Virus record (IMG/VR): IMGVR_UViG_3300017917_000305 | Coordinates: 1 to 57,216 of that record | DNA length: 57,216 bases | Strand: one strand, 5' to 3' | Source of the DNA: a virus | Shown: positions 16,701 through 29,200 of the stretch, piece by piece | How the letters are laid out: every line of letters begins with the position of its first letter | How positions within the stretch are numbered: position 1 is the first letter of the stretch | The notes under the pieces: model-generated | Told to the model about the DNA's origin: nothing | The model's database searches: none | The model's input: the letters and a program-made list of their open reading frames with translations, nothing else | Made by a program: the position numbers and the translations under genes

Positions 16701-17201
16701 GTTGCCCCAGAAGCACCAAGCAGCGACAGCTTAAGAATAAGTTTTGGCGGAAATCTTTCTGCAATTAAATCGATCAGTGACGAGATCATTTACCATCCGG
16801 TGCAATACAAAGTATTGTTTGGTGCGCAGGCAGATGAAAAATTACAGGCTACTTTTAAAGTTGTAAAAAATCCTACACAGGCAGTAAATGACAACGACTT
16901 AAAAGTAAGAGTGGTTACAGCTATAAACGAATTTTTTGATATTAACAACTGGGACTTCGGTGACAGATTTTATATGAGCGAACTAACCACATATATCTTA
17001 AATTCAGTAGTTCCAGATTTAAGTAATATAGTGATCGTTCCAAAGCAAACTACTCAAGTATTTGGTAGTCTTTTTGAAATACAAAGCAGACCAGACGAAA
17101 TTTTAATTAGCGGTGCAACAGTTGATGATATTGAAATTGTAACAGCAATCACAGCTTCCGAAGTTAGAGCCAGTACTGGCAGCGTAATTACAGCGACATA
17201 A
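13797..17201 (+). CDS. 6: Baseplate wedge protein gp6, enlarged
   Basis: A protein of 1,134 residues against 660 in T4. The N-terminal 200 residues carry the gp6 signature (YDFENLRRVIITYLRENYP, YLALIDAVAFLGQSLAFRID, RLGRMLSYNAKRNIASNG). The middle has VDLVFADGVYGNLPQGAFRV, with NAPATYYTQNRMITGEDYNL near residue 423, the baseplate J-like part common to contractile tails. The extra length is in the second half, between about 500 and 960, beta-rich and without a family I know; the end (about 1,010-1,134) has LQATFKVVKNPTQ and the VTAINEFFDINNWDFG helix typical of gp6 C termini. gp6 forms the ring of the baseplate. A 41-base gap precedes it, with GGTAAATATGGTAT and the site AGGGA. Confidence 0.92.
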   Translation: MTTTSRQNNIILNQDWTRIYQTFKNADFKSYDFENLRRVIITYLRENYPEDFNDYIESSEYLALIDAVAFLGQSLAFRIDLASRENFIELAETKESVLRLGRMLSYNAKRNIASNGLLKFTSVSTTEEIIDSNGKNLANQIISWNDPTNTNWLEQFISVLNSAMADNTEFGRSQGSGNIFGIPTEQYRFRTNSTDIPLYTFNKTVASRGMTFEVVSTAFKGSETIYEEPPTPGNQLGFIYRNDGTGPGSPNTGFYLMFKQGSLELADFNVTVPTTNERIAVDANNINNDDVWLFSLASNGAQLNQWTQVSSLVGTNIAYNSVSQDIRNIYAVATKENDNVDLVFADGVYGNLPQGAFRVYYRVSNGLSYTIYPNELRGINIGITYLNKSGVEHTLTVGLALQSTVANSAASESIESIRTNAPATYYTQNRMITGEDYNLAPLASSQNIIKIKSINRTSSGISRNFDIIDASGKYSSINTFSDDGYVYKEENEKVLTFKFDNRIDIINFIRRSVEPVFTESDVYNFYFTKFDRILFTDVNTIWQSVTTSVSTGYFKNVVDNALLKVGTYSTNSLKYLSPGALIKFIPPAGQAFKKGLLVTADPADPDQTDRLWTKIVKITGDGTNAGRGVLSNGQGPIVFSDVVPTGAIAARIVPRFVNNLPTALETEIVNQAFQSLNFGLRYDAVTAEWKIITSTNIDLTNDFNLGKAGDTTNSNLDASWIIAFVKEADQYVVRVRYLSYIFGSVEQNRFYFDSNEKRYNDQLGNVVKDQVKILGINTSSNFISPLKQDVPFEISDSIKFDDGYESTSEIKLAFSDSDDDGVIDNPESFEQVVGLDQELNFLFFQETVDQYGTKVYVLIDNSNDLILIREKETLIDFTDTVTYPDGQLIYFYDVDENQVKQVNRTTNTLDLNTSYKAVVGRRNLKFQYIHNASVDRRIDPSASNIIDLYLLTRSYDEAYRIFLAGGTDVAPEAPSSDSLRISFGGNLSAIKSISDEIIYHPVQYKVLFGAQADEKLQATFKVVKNPTQAVNDNDLKVRVVTAINEFFDINNWDFGDRFYMSELTTYILNSVVPDLSNIVIVPKQTTQVFGSLFEIQSRPDEILISGATVDDIEIVTAITASEVRASTGSVITAT

Positions 17202-17204
17202 AAA

Positions 17205-20200
17205 ATGGCAGATAAAAATTATCCTAAAAGTGGTTTACCAATTAGAAGATCGGTTGAGCTTCTACCAACAATTTTTCAAACTGATACAAACGACAAGTTT
17301 TTATCAGGTGTTGTTGATCCGTTAATACAGCCCGGCCTATTAGATAAGGTTGTAGGATACGCTGGAAGAAGATATGGAAAAACTTACAACGGGTCCGATG
17401 TTTACATTGATTCTGATCAAACACTAAGAAGTAGATATCAATTAGAACCTGGTGTGATCTACAAAAATCACGATAAGATAGAAAATTTTTACGACTACCT
17501 TGATTTTAAAAATCAATTAAAATTCTTTGGTAACACAGACGATCGCGATGACAAAGTTACTAGTCAAGAACATTACACTTGGAATCCTCCGATTGAATGG
17601 GATAAGTTTATTAACTATCGCGAGTACTATTGGGAACCAAGCGGACCTCCTTCAGTTGATATTTACGGACAGAGTGCTACAATTGTCAGCACCTACAAGG
17701 TTGGATTAAGTGCTACTGCAAACTCGTTTATTTTTACACCCGATGCGTTTACTAATAATCCAACATTGACGTTATATAGAGGTCAAACATACAAATTTAA
17801 AGTAGACGTACCAGGCGAAAAACTTTTTATTAGAACAAATTACGACACCGGTTCTTTGATATACAGACCATTTCAAGCATATGCTGCCGGTCAGCAAGCC
17901 GTGTCTGATAATAAGTTATGGAAAGCCAAACAAGACATTCCTGCAAGCGATGGCAGTTCTATTACCATTGATTCTCAAGATTGGGAATTCATCGAAGCTA
18001 TTTCAACCGGCACTGCGTTAGATTATAACAAAGGTGTAACAAACAACGGAGTTGAAACAGGAACCTTAACATTTACTGTGCCGTATGATGCACCAGATAT
18101 TTTATTTTATCAAGGAGCTATTGATCCTGATAGATTTGGCCGACTAGTTATTGCTGATATTGAATCAAGTACATATATTAATATTGATAAAGATATCATT
18201 GGTAAAGTAACTTTTAAATCTAGCAATGGTGTTGAATTTACAAACGGACTAGTAGTTGAGTTTAAAGGTAATGTTGTACCGTCACAGTATTCTTCAGACA
18301 CTTGGTTAGTTGAAGGAGTTGGTAAAGCAATAACTCTAACACGATTCTCTGATCTAGTTGTGCCGGTACTAACATCTGATGTTCCAGAAGTTCTATTTGA
18401 CAATGAAGGATTTGATACTCAGCCGTTTGATGATGCTGCTGCGTATCCTACCTATAAAGATTACATCACAATTGCTAGAGACAGTCGAGATAACAATCCT
18501 TGGTCAAGATATAATCGATGGTTCCATCGAAGCGTATTAGAATATTCATATTCTGCTAGAGGACAAGAATTCACCGCATCCGAAACTTCTAGAGCTAAAA
18601 GACCAATCATTGAATTTAATTCTAATTTGCAATTGTTCAATCACGGAGCAACGGCTAAAAATACTGTTGACTATATAGACACATTTACTACAGATGTGTT
18701 TTCGAAGATCGAAGGATCTACAGGATACAACGTTGACGGCGAATTCTTGTTTGAAGGAGCAAGATTGCTAGTAGTGGCTGACACAGATAATCTAGCAAAC
18801 AATAAAATTTATCAAGTACAATTTATTACCCATAACGGTGTTCGTCAACTTCATCTAGCTGAAGTATCAGATTCCGAATCAATTATTGGTCAAGGTGTAT
18901 TAGTTCGCCGTGGATTAATCAATGGCGGAAAAATGTTCCACTTTAATGGAATAGCCTGGGTGCAAAGTCAACAAAAAACTACAGTAAATCAGGCACCTTT
19001 GTTTGATATCTATGACAGCAGTGGAGTAAGTTTTTCTGATACAGAAACCTATCCAGTAAGTACTTTTGTTGGTTCTAAACTGATTAGCTACAAAGTTGGC
19101 AACGGTAGAGTAGATACTGAACTAGGATTTCCTTTAAGTTATCTAAACATAGATAACGTTGGTGATATACAATTCAATTGGGATTGGGATATTGAATCGT
19201 TCAATTACACTATCGATAGAAATATTCAAACTAAAAAAATAGCTACTGGATATTATAAATTTAATCCCTCCGATACTTATGGCAACGGCTGGCTAACAGC
19301 AAGCCGAGAATTTATACAGCCAATTATTGACAGTGTGATAATTTCCGAAGCTACTAATCAAGTGACATTCAACACAGTCGATTGGACTGCGATAACAAGC
19401 ACCACACCGTTGACAATTAACTTTTATTTGAACGGCAAAAAAATAACAGGATCATATACTAGAAATCTTGGAGTTTTTACTTTTAATCAAACGTTTGCTG
19501 TAAATGATGCAATAACAATTAAAGTAGTTACTGACCTAGAACCAGATCAAGGATATTATGAAATTCCAACCGGATTAGAAAAAAATCCGTTTAATGATTC
19601 ATTGACATCGTTTACTCTAGGACAAGCAATTGATCACATTAGCACAGCATTAGAATTTAACACTGAGATTTCTGGCGATGTTCCAGGAACATCTAATTTA
19701 CGAGATATCTCCGGTTATCAGTCTTATGCAAAACGTTTCTTAAAACATTCTGGATTAGCACCTTTAGCAATTACTTTGTTATGCGACAAGACTCATAATA
19801 TTGTTAAGTCTATTCAATATTCTAAGAAAGCCTATACTGATTTTAAAAATAACTTTTTACTAAGAGCGGTTGAAATTGAATATAATGATAATGTTGTAAA
19901 TTTTGTTGACGACATTATTTCTGACCTTACTAAAACAAAAACATTTGAAAGCCCGTTTTCAGATTCTGATATGATTGGCTGTGGTGCTTATACATCTATA
20001 ATTTACAATGTGGAAGACACAGGCATTACAACTTTTTCTTTAACAGAAAAATTTAGTTTAACTGAATTAAGCAGAAAAGCAGTTTACGTATATCTTAATA
20101 ATCAACAACTTTTAAATTCTAGAGATTATCAGTTCGATGCAACATTTGGATTCGTAAGATTATCAGTTAGTTTAACCGAAGGCGACGTGGTTGAAATTAG

Positions 20201-23200
20201 AGAATATGTATCAACATCATTCTGTCATATTCCTCCAACACCAACTTCGATGGGTCTTTACAAAAAATACACTCCTAGTAAATTCATCGATGACACTTAT
20301 GTTGAGCCAAGAGAAGTAATTCAAGGGCACGACGGTAGCATTACAGCTGCCTACGGAGATTTCCGAGATGATCTATTATTGGAATTAGAATTAAGAATTT
20401 ATAACAATATCAAGAACGAATACGATCCTTCAATTTTTGATATTGATGCAATTGTTGGCGGATATTATGGTGTTGGGCTTTATAAAAAATCTCAATTAGA
20501 TGTTATTGTAGCACAAGAATTTTTAAAATGGGTACAAAATACCAATATTAATTATACACTAAACACTTATCTAGACACAGAGAATAGTTTTACATATACC
20601 TATTCTAATATGACTGATCCTACAAACACTATTAGTTTGCCTGGATACTGGAGAGGAGTGTATCAGTGGTTCTACGACACTGACCGTCCTCATCGCTGTC
20701 CTTGGGAAATGTTAGGTTTCAGTGAACAGCCAACTTGGTGGGAAGCACAATACGGTGCTGCTCCTTATACAAGTAACAACCTATTACTTTGGGAAGATCT
20801 TCGTGATGGTATAATTCGTCAAGGGAGTCGTGCTGGTCAATACGATCGTTATGCTCGTTCATCTTTAATGAGTCATATTCCTGTGGACGGTGACGGCAAT
20901 TTATTGAGCCCACTAGATTCGGGACTTGCACAAAACTTTTCATTGATTAACAACAAAGGACCGTTTGCGTTAGGCGACATTGGCCCAGTTGAGTATGCTT
21001 GGAGATCAAGCAGCGAGTGGCCATTTGCTATGGTATTAGCTATGTGTCTAATGAAACCGTTTGAGTTTATCACAGACAGTTTCGATTTGTCAAAGACAAA
21101 TTTAAACATTCTTGGTCAAACAGTTCATACAAACACCGGTCTGTTTACAGCACTAACTGATATTGTAGTTCCTCAAGAAACAACTGAATTGTCTACTGGA
21201 TTAACAAAGTATTTGGTAAGCTATACTAAATCAAGAGGTATTAGTGTTGATACTTTACAAACAAAAATTTCAAATCTTGATGTTGCATTATCGTCAAGAT
21301 TAAACGGATTTGTTGATCAAACTCAGCAGAAATATCTGTTAGATTCAAAGAGCCCAAGCGCAACAAGCAGTAGTATATTTGTTCCGCCAGAAAACTACGA
21401 TATTATTTTTAATATAAGCAGCCCTATTTCTAGCGTAGCATACAGCGGAGTTATTTTAGAAAAAACAGATAAAGGTTGGGTAGCCACTGGATATGATGAC
21501 ATTCAGCCGTACTTTAATTACTTCTCTGCAATGCCAAATCAACGAGATCCATTATTGTCTGTTGGCGGAGTATCTGAAAATTTCTTAGACTGGACTGAAG
21601 ATAAACTTTACAGTAACGGTACACTAGTCAGATATTCAAATAATTTTTACCGAGCTATCAAGACACATAATAGCGGCGCATCGTTTGATAAAACTGCTTG
21701 GCAACAATTATTAAATGTTCCTAAGATTGGTGCGGTTGAAGCATTTAAGAGAAGAAACTTTAATACTATTGCTGTTAAGCGTTTAAGTTATGGAACAGAA
21801 CTAACCACAGTACAAGCAGTGGTTGATTTCTTGTTAGGCTATGAAGCATACTTAAAATCTCAAGGTTTTAAATTTGATAGATATGATCCAGAAAATCAAG
21901 TAAGTCAAGACTGGACTTCATCATCAAAAGAATTTATGTTTTGGACCAAACACAACTGGGCACCGGGCTCGTTAATCACATTGAGTCCGTGTGCTTCAAA
22001 AATAGATGTTTCAGTTCCAGTTGGAGTTTCTGACAATATTTTAGATGGCTTTTATGACTACCAGGTTTTAAAAAGCGACGGAAAACCACTAGCTCCAAGA
22101 TTTATTAACGTTAACAGAAATTTCCAAAATATCACAGTTGAAACTGTTGACACTGTTGAAGGTTTATTTTACTTAAAACTTTACTATGTTCTAAAAGAAC
22201 ACGTAACTGTATTTTCTGATCGAACAGTGTTTAACGATATTATCTATGATAAAACAACTGGATATCGTCAAGAGCGTATCAAGACACAGGGATTCCGTAC
22301 AGTAGATTGGGACGGAGATTATACCAGCCCTGGATTCTTGTTTGATAATGTAACTATTGCAGTATGGCAACCATTTACTGATTACAAGCTAGGAGATATT
22401 GTTAGTTACAAATCTTACAACTGGACAAGTTTAACTAATCAGTTAGGCACAGAAACCTTTGACGACACATACTGGAGTAAACTTGATTCTACTCCTAAGA
22501 AACAATTAGTGGCTAACTTTGATTATAAGATCAAAGAGTTTTCTGATTACTACGAAGTTTCGTCAGAGGGTATTGGAGAAAGTCAGCGCGAACTAGCAAG
22601 ACACGCTATTGGATATCAAACAAGAGATTATTTACAGAACCTTTCTGAAGATCCAGTTACACAATTTCAATTGTATCAAGGATTTATCAGAGAAAAGGGA
22701 ACAGCAAACGCTATTACCAAGGTGTTTGGTAAGTTAAGTCGTTCTGGTTCAGACAGTATAATTTTAGATGAAGAATGGGCGTTTAGAACAGGTAGATTTG
22801 GTGGTGTTGACCAGCTAACTGAAGTTGAATTAGAATTAGAGAGAAACAATTTTAAATTAAATCCTCAGCCAATTTTAATAGAACAAGCACCATCTACATT
22901 AGATACTGATCAATATTATCGAGTATCGGGATCTAATTTTACAATATCCCCAATACCATATACTACTGATATTAACCCAGTATCGTTAGACGTTGACTTT
23001 ACTAATACTGCTGGTTATGTTAATGCAGAACAAATTCAACATTCTGTGTCAACAATGGCCGATCTATCAACTCTTGATATATCAACAGTTAACGAGAACG
23101 ATCATATATGGATCACATTTGATGCTACAGAGTGGTCTGTGTTACGACTAAACGAATCCCCACTGTTATTAATTGTAAGTGCTGAAAGATTTAATGACAC

Positions 23201-26200
23201 TACGGTAGTTGTTACTTTAAATCGTCCGCATTCTTTAGAAGTTGATCAATATATTGGTATTAGAGAAGCATTAAATTTAACAGGGTTTTTTAAGATAGTT
23301 GCTGTAACAAATACAACTATCAGCTTAGAAGTGGCTACTACTGCATTAGATCCACAGGTAGATCAAAGTAGTTTTATTAATTTACAACTATTAACTCAGT
23401 GCAGATTTAATAACTACCAGTCAGTAGATGACGGTCACGCTGCATTATTAAAAAATAATTCTAAAATATTTGTTGACAACAACGGCGACGGTCTTTGGGA
23501 AGTTGTAGAAAAGAAAAAACAATATCTACCAGTAAACCTAAGTGACTACGGTATTGCAAATCCGCTCGATGCTGGAACAAAAGTTATCTATGATAATAAC
23601 TTAAAACAAACTATTACAAGTATGCCTGGTGCAGGATATGTGATGTGTTATGCAGAATCTAGTGCCGGTTTAATACTTAAACAAATTATTTCTCCTCCGT
23701 CTGGATTAGAATCAAGAGTTGCCGGATCATTTGGTCAAAAAATGGCATTAAGTGTTGACAGCAGATTCTTAATTATTGGTTCTCCTTTGGCCAGCGATAT
23801 TGGTAGTAACTATCGAGGCGAGTGGGATGCTAACGGCTTATACGGCACAAACGATATCGTATTGTATGCTGGCAGACTATGGAGAGCTAAAAATCAGTCA
23901 ATTGGAGATGGTAGCACAGATGTTGCAATCAATAGCGACGATTGGGAATTAGCTAATAATATTCCAGCGTTGTCAACATCGACGGGTTCTACATTTGGTC
24001 AACAGGGAATGATTTCTATCTATGAATACATAGATGGCCGATATCAGATTTCTGCGTCCTTTGTGAGCCCCCGTCCAATCGACAACGAGCAGTTTGGTTC
24101 TGAGATTTGCATAGGTTCCGATGGTGCTACTTATTATCTAGCAGTATCCGCTACCGGAGCATACAACGGTACTGGACGAGTTTACCTATATAGTTTCAAT
24201 GGCACTGAATGGACACATTTAGAAAATTCTAATTACAAAGGAATATACAATCCATTAGAAACATATTTTGCAGGAGATATTGTTTGGCAAGCCGCACAAG
24301 ATCCAATTGCAGAAGGTGTTCGTGGAAACTTATGGCAGGCGTTAGACGGGTCATCTAACGACGGTAGTACTATTACTGTTGATTCGTCTAACTGGTTAAA
24401 GGTTAGTGATGTTTCAACACACTGTTCTTTACCAACTAACGTTGCTTTAGAAGACGATGGATCGACATTAGAATTTGCATATACCGGTTTATTATCACCA
24501 TTGCAAATGGCTGAATTAATAAAACAAGGTGACGGATTCGGAACCAGTATGACTATGAGTAAAGATGCCAGCATATTAGTTGTTGGCGCTCCTTACAGCG
24601 ATGGACAATATTTTGCAAACTATAGAGGTGTGTGGAGACCTGATGTTGAGTATTCAGAGGGCGAAGTTGTAAAATACAAAGATTCGTTCACAGCAGATGC
24701 ATACCAGTATTATCGATTAGAAGATACAGTATTTGGTATCGACTCAACAATAAGAAGTTATAACGAGCGTCCAGACAGCAGTAGTAATTGGCAAACAGTT
24801 GGAGATAGCACAGTTACAGCATCTGGAAAAATATTTGTTTACAAGAAAACATCTTACGGATCTTATGAACTTACTCAAATGATCAATTCAGGATCCCTTG
24901 CTGGATTTAGTGATGCTGAATCGGGTATTACTATTACCACAGGTGACGAATTTGGATTTGCGATGGATATGGATCTAACTGGTAACTTGCTGGTTGTATC
25001 GAGTCCAAAAGCAGATATTAATTTACAAGACCAAGGCTCTGTCTATGTCTTTAACAGAGATACATCTGTTGATTTAGAATATAGATTAGTACAAAAACTT
25101 GAAAGTTTTGAAAGTTATCCAGACGAATACTTTGGATACAGTGTTTCTGTAAGTCCAGATTCATCTAAAATTGCCGTTGGTGCTAGAAATTCAGAAACAA
25201 CAATTCCAACATACTTTGATACATTTGTAGGAACTACATTTGATAACGCTAGAACTACATTCTTTGAAAATCAAGGATACACTGGCGGTGTGTATGTATT
25301 TGACAAAAAAGATCAAACCTTCTTCCTAACTGAAAAATTAGAATCTGTGTTATCACCAAATGAGTCATTTGGTTACAGTGTAGATTGTTTTGGACCAACA
25401 ATTGCTGTTGGATCTCCAACATATCGACCAGCACCATACACTGGTGTTTATAAGGGCAATGTTCGACTATTTAAGAAAGATGAAAACTTATCATCTTGGG
25501 AAGTAATAGCACAACAGCAGCCTGTGGTCGACATTAGAAAAATTAGAAGCATTGAATTATATGACAATGTAGCTAACGTTAAAATACAAGATCTTGATTA
25601 TGTTGATCCTGCAAAAGGAAAAGTTTTAAATTTAGCTGAAAGAGAAATTAAATTTAAGACACCATATGATCCTGCCGTTTACAGTATCGGTACAGCAGAT
25701 CAAGTAGTTGATCAAAATGTTTCTTGGTTAGAAAAGAATGTAGGCGCACTATGGTGGGACCTAAGCAAAGCCAAGTGGTTGTATTACGAACAAGACGATT
25801 TAGCTTATAGAACTGGTAACTGGAGTCAACTTGCTCCGGGAGCAAGCATTGATGTATATGAGTGGGTAGAATCAGTATTGTTACCTAGCGAATGGGCTGC
25901 TATTGCTGACACCAACGAGGGGATCGCTGAAGGAATTTCTGGTCAACCGTTATATCCTAATGACAATGTTTATTCTATCAAAGAATTTTTCAACGACACA
26001 ACAGGACAGCTAACAGATGTTCTTTACTATTATTGGGTCAAAGGAAAAACTATTATTCCTCCTAATATGCCAAGTAGAACTATTCCTGCAACTGAAGTTG
26101 CAAATTTAATAGCGAATCCGTCTAGCACTGGACTAGCATTTGTAGCACTAATTGATGCTGACCGATTCATAGCATACAATTTTGAATCAATATTGTCAAC

Positions 26201-29200
26201 TGATACAGCACTTTTAAATATTCAGTACTTGAAGAATTTAGACAAATTAGTTCCAGTTCACAACGAATATCAACTGTTAACTGAAGGTGTGGCTGATAGT
26301 TTGCCTACTGAAAAGTTAGAAAATAAATGGATTGACAGCCTAGTTGGATCTGATAAACAGGGCAATCGTGTACCTGATACAAAATTACCAGCAAAACAAA
26401 AATATGGAATTGAGTATCGACCAAGACAAAGTATGTTTGTTAACAGACTACCAATACTAAAAACTGTTATAGAAAATATCAATACTATTTTTATGAAAGA
26501 AGCATTTGCCGACACAATTGATTTTGGCAATTTAAATTTAGTTGATGTTGCTCCGAGCGCAGTTTTAAACTTATATGATGTAACAGTTGACACTTATGCT
26601 GATCTTGCAACTGTAGGTACTGTTAGAACTAAACAGGCAAAACTTCGTGCAAATATTGTTAACGGTGAATTAGACACCATTGACATTATAGATCCTGGAT
26701 TCGGGTATCGAGTGGTACCAGCAGTTGATTTAATTGGAGACGGTACCGGCGCTAAAGCCACGGTTGTTCTTGATAATCAAGGAAGAATTGCATCAGTAAC
26801 GGTTACAGCTCGAGGTAAAAAATACAGCACATTAACTGCTACAGTTAGATACTTCTCAGTATTAGTTCTTAACGACACAACAACTAATAACTTCTGGAGC
26901 ATATATGCTTGGGACAATGTAAGAAAAGTATTCTTTAGAAGCCAGTCACAGGCGTTTGATACTACACGCTATTGGACATTAGTAGACTGGTGGAAAGAAG
27001 GATACAGTAATACATCAAGAGTTGTTAAAGAATATCTATCATTAGTTGAAGCTCAAACAGCCACAGTATTAGTTGGAGACCTAATTAGAATTAAAGAATA
27101 TTCTAATGGCGGTTGGGCTGTATTTGAAAGAATTGCAACTACCGGTACAACATTCTCAGAAAACTATACTATGGTAGGTAGAGAGAAAGGGACAGTTCAA
27201 CTGTCTAGTTCTTTATACGATACTACAGTATATGGTATTGGTTTTGATAATACTCAAACGTTTGATACAACATCGTATGATATTGAAAATGCTAAAGAAC
27301 TTAGAAATATTTTCACAGCAGTTAAAGAAGACCTGTGTCAAGGGGATTATGCTGTTGAATGGAATAAGTTATTCTTTAGTTCTGTGAGATATGTGTTTGC
27401 TGAACAAGAATATGTCGATTGGGCATTTAAAACTAGTTTCTTAAATGCAACTCATAATGTTGGTTCTTTTGAACAAAAACTTAATTATAAAAATGATAAC
27501 CTTGAAAGTTATCAATCTTATATTGACGAAGTTAAACCATATAGAACAACAGTGCGTGAATACATTAGTCGCTATGACACTGTAGAACCGTACGGTGCAC
27601 AAACTACTGACTTTGACTTGCCAGCAACATATTCAGCAGTCGATGGTAAAGTAGTTCCAATCAAAACTGGTAGATCAGAATTAACACAATATCCTTGGAA
27701 ATCTTGGGCAGACAACAATGGCTATTCGATAGTTTCTATTGAAGTCTATGCCGCCGGAGAGCAATATACAACTCCTCCTAAAGTTTTAATTGAAGGAAAC
27801 GGTACTGGGGCAACTGCTCAAGCGTACATTTCAAATGGAAGAGTTTCTGGAATTAAAGTATTAACTCAAGGAACTGGTTACACAACCGCTCCAGTAGTTA
27901 CTCTAGTTGGAGGAAATCCTGCCGGAGCAGTCACTGCCAAAGCAGTGGCAATACTAGGAGATTCAAAAGTTAGAACATTTGATCTAACTGTGAAGTTTGA
28001 TCGAATTAACAAGGACGGAATTTATCAATCGTTTAATCAAACTCAGACATTTACAGCAACTGGTTTAACTTCAGTGTTTGATTTAAATTATGCTCCAACT
28101 AGAGATAAAAATAAAATTTCTATATTGAAAAACAACCAGGTTGTTCTAAGCAGCGATTATTCAATTAGTCTATATTATTCATCTACAGATAGTTATAAAC
28201 TATTAAGAGGAAAAATTATTTTTAATGTTGCTCCTCTAGCAGGTGATGTCATTGACGTAACTTATGAAAAGAATGACGAATTACTAGATGCTGTTGATAG
28301 AATTAAAAAGTTTTATGCCCCAACATCGGGAATGAAAGGCAGCGATTTAAATCAACTAATGACAGGTATTGACTTTGGCGGAGTACAAATTCAAGGAACA
28401 ACATTTGATGTTACTGGCGGATGGGACGCACTTCCTTGGTTTACAGATAACTGGGACAGCGTTGAATCATCGTCAGACTACTATGTTGTTTGCGATGTTC
28501 CTGTGGTCGACGGAAGCACACAGCCTCAAGACTTTACAGTTACATTACCGTTTACACCGGCAGTGGGTCAGCAAATTACTGTCTATCTAAAACGTATTGG
28601 TACCCCAACTCCAAGAGATATTAACACTATTGGTCCGGATACTGCGCCGGTTGTAGAATTTACAGAATCAAATTTTGCAGTAGTTACTGTGAGAATTGAT
28701 GATCCGTTCTTTGGAGATGGTAACGATTCTTCATCAGCAATTAATCCAAATGCTCAAATGCCAACAATTATTGGCGACGGAGTTACTAATGTTATTAACA
28801 TTGGACAATATTTTGAAGTTAACACTGGTGATATTTTAATATTCCGCCCTATTGAAAGCGACGGCTCAGTATCGATAACTGATCCTAATTTATTAGATAC
28901 TAATCTAAGCGGTGGTACATTGAGTGCAATGAGCGGTGCATATGTTACTGCTACAGGAACAACTGCGGAAGAAATTGTAATAGACGGTAGTGGCTTTATA
29001 AATCCTGATCAAGTGCCAGCACCAGAAGAAAACATACCTGGACAGGTTTTAGACAGTGTTAGCATCAAGGTTTACAATAACTCAATTTCTGGAGCCGCAC
29101 CACTTCAAGCTAAAGTTAGTATTTCTAACGGAACAACCAAAGAATATGCAATTGGTCAATCTGTGCTTGAATCTACATCAGTTATTGTTTATGTAGATAA

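Larger units (their letters stand above)
23730..25510 (+). other. FG-GAP-like beta-propeller domain inside the giant protein
   Basis: At least six repeats with FG at the start of a strand and a hydrophobic V/I-G-A/S-P strand later: FGQKMALSVDSRFLIIGSP (from residue 2,176), FGSEICIG, FGTSMTMSKDASILVVGAP, FGFAMDMDLTGNLLVVSSP, FGYSVSVSPDSSKIAVGAR and FGYSVDCFGPTIAVGSP (from 2,722). Most are followed by a G-x-V-Y-V/L-F strand. This is the layout of integrin-alpha-type propellers. CBM-like modules 4-6 sit in loops between its blades. Confidence 0.65.
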
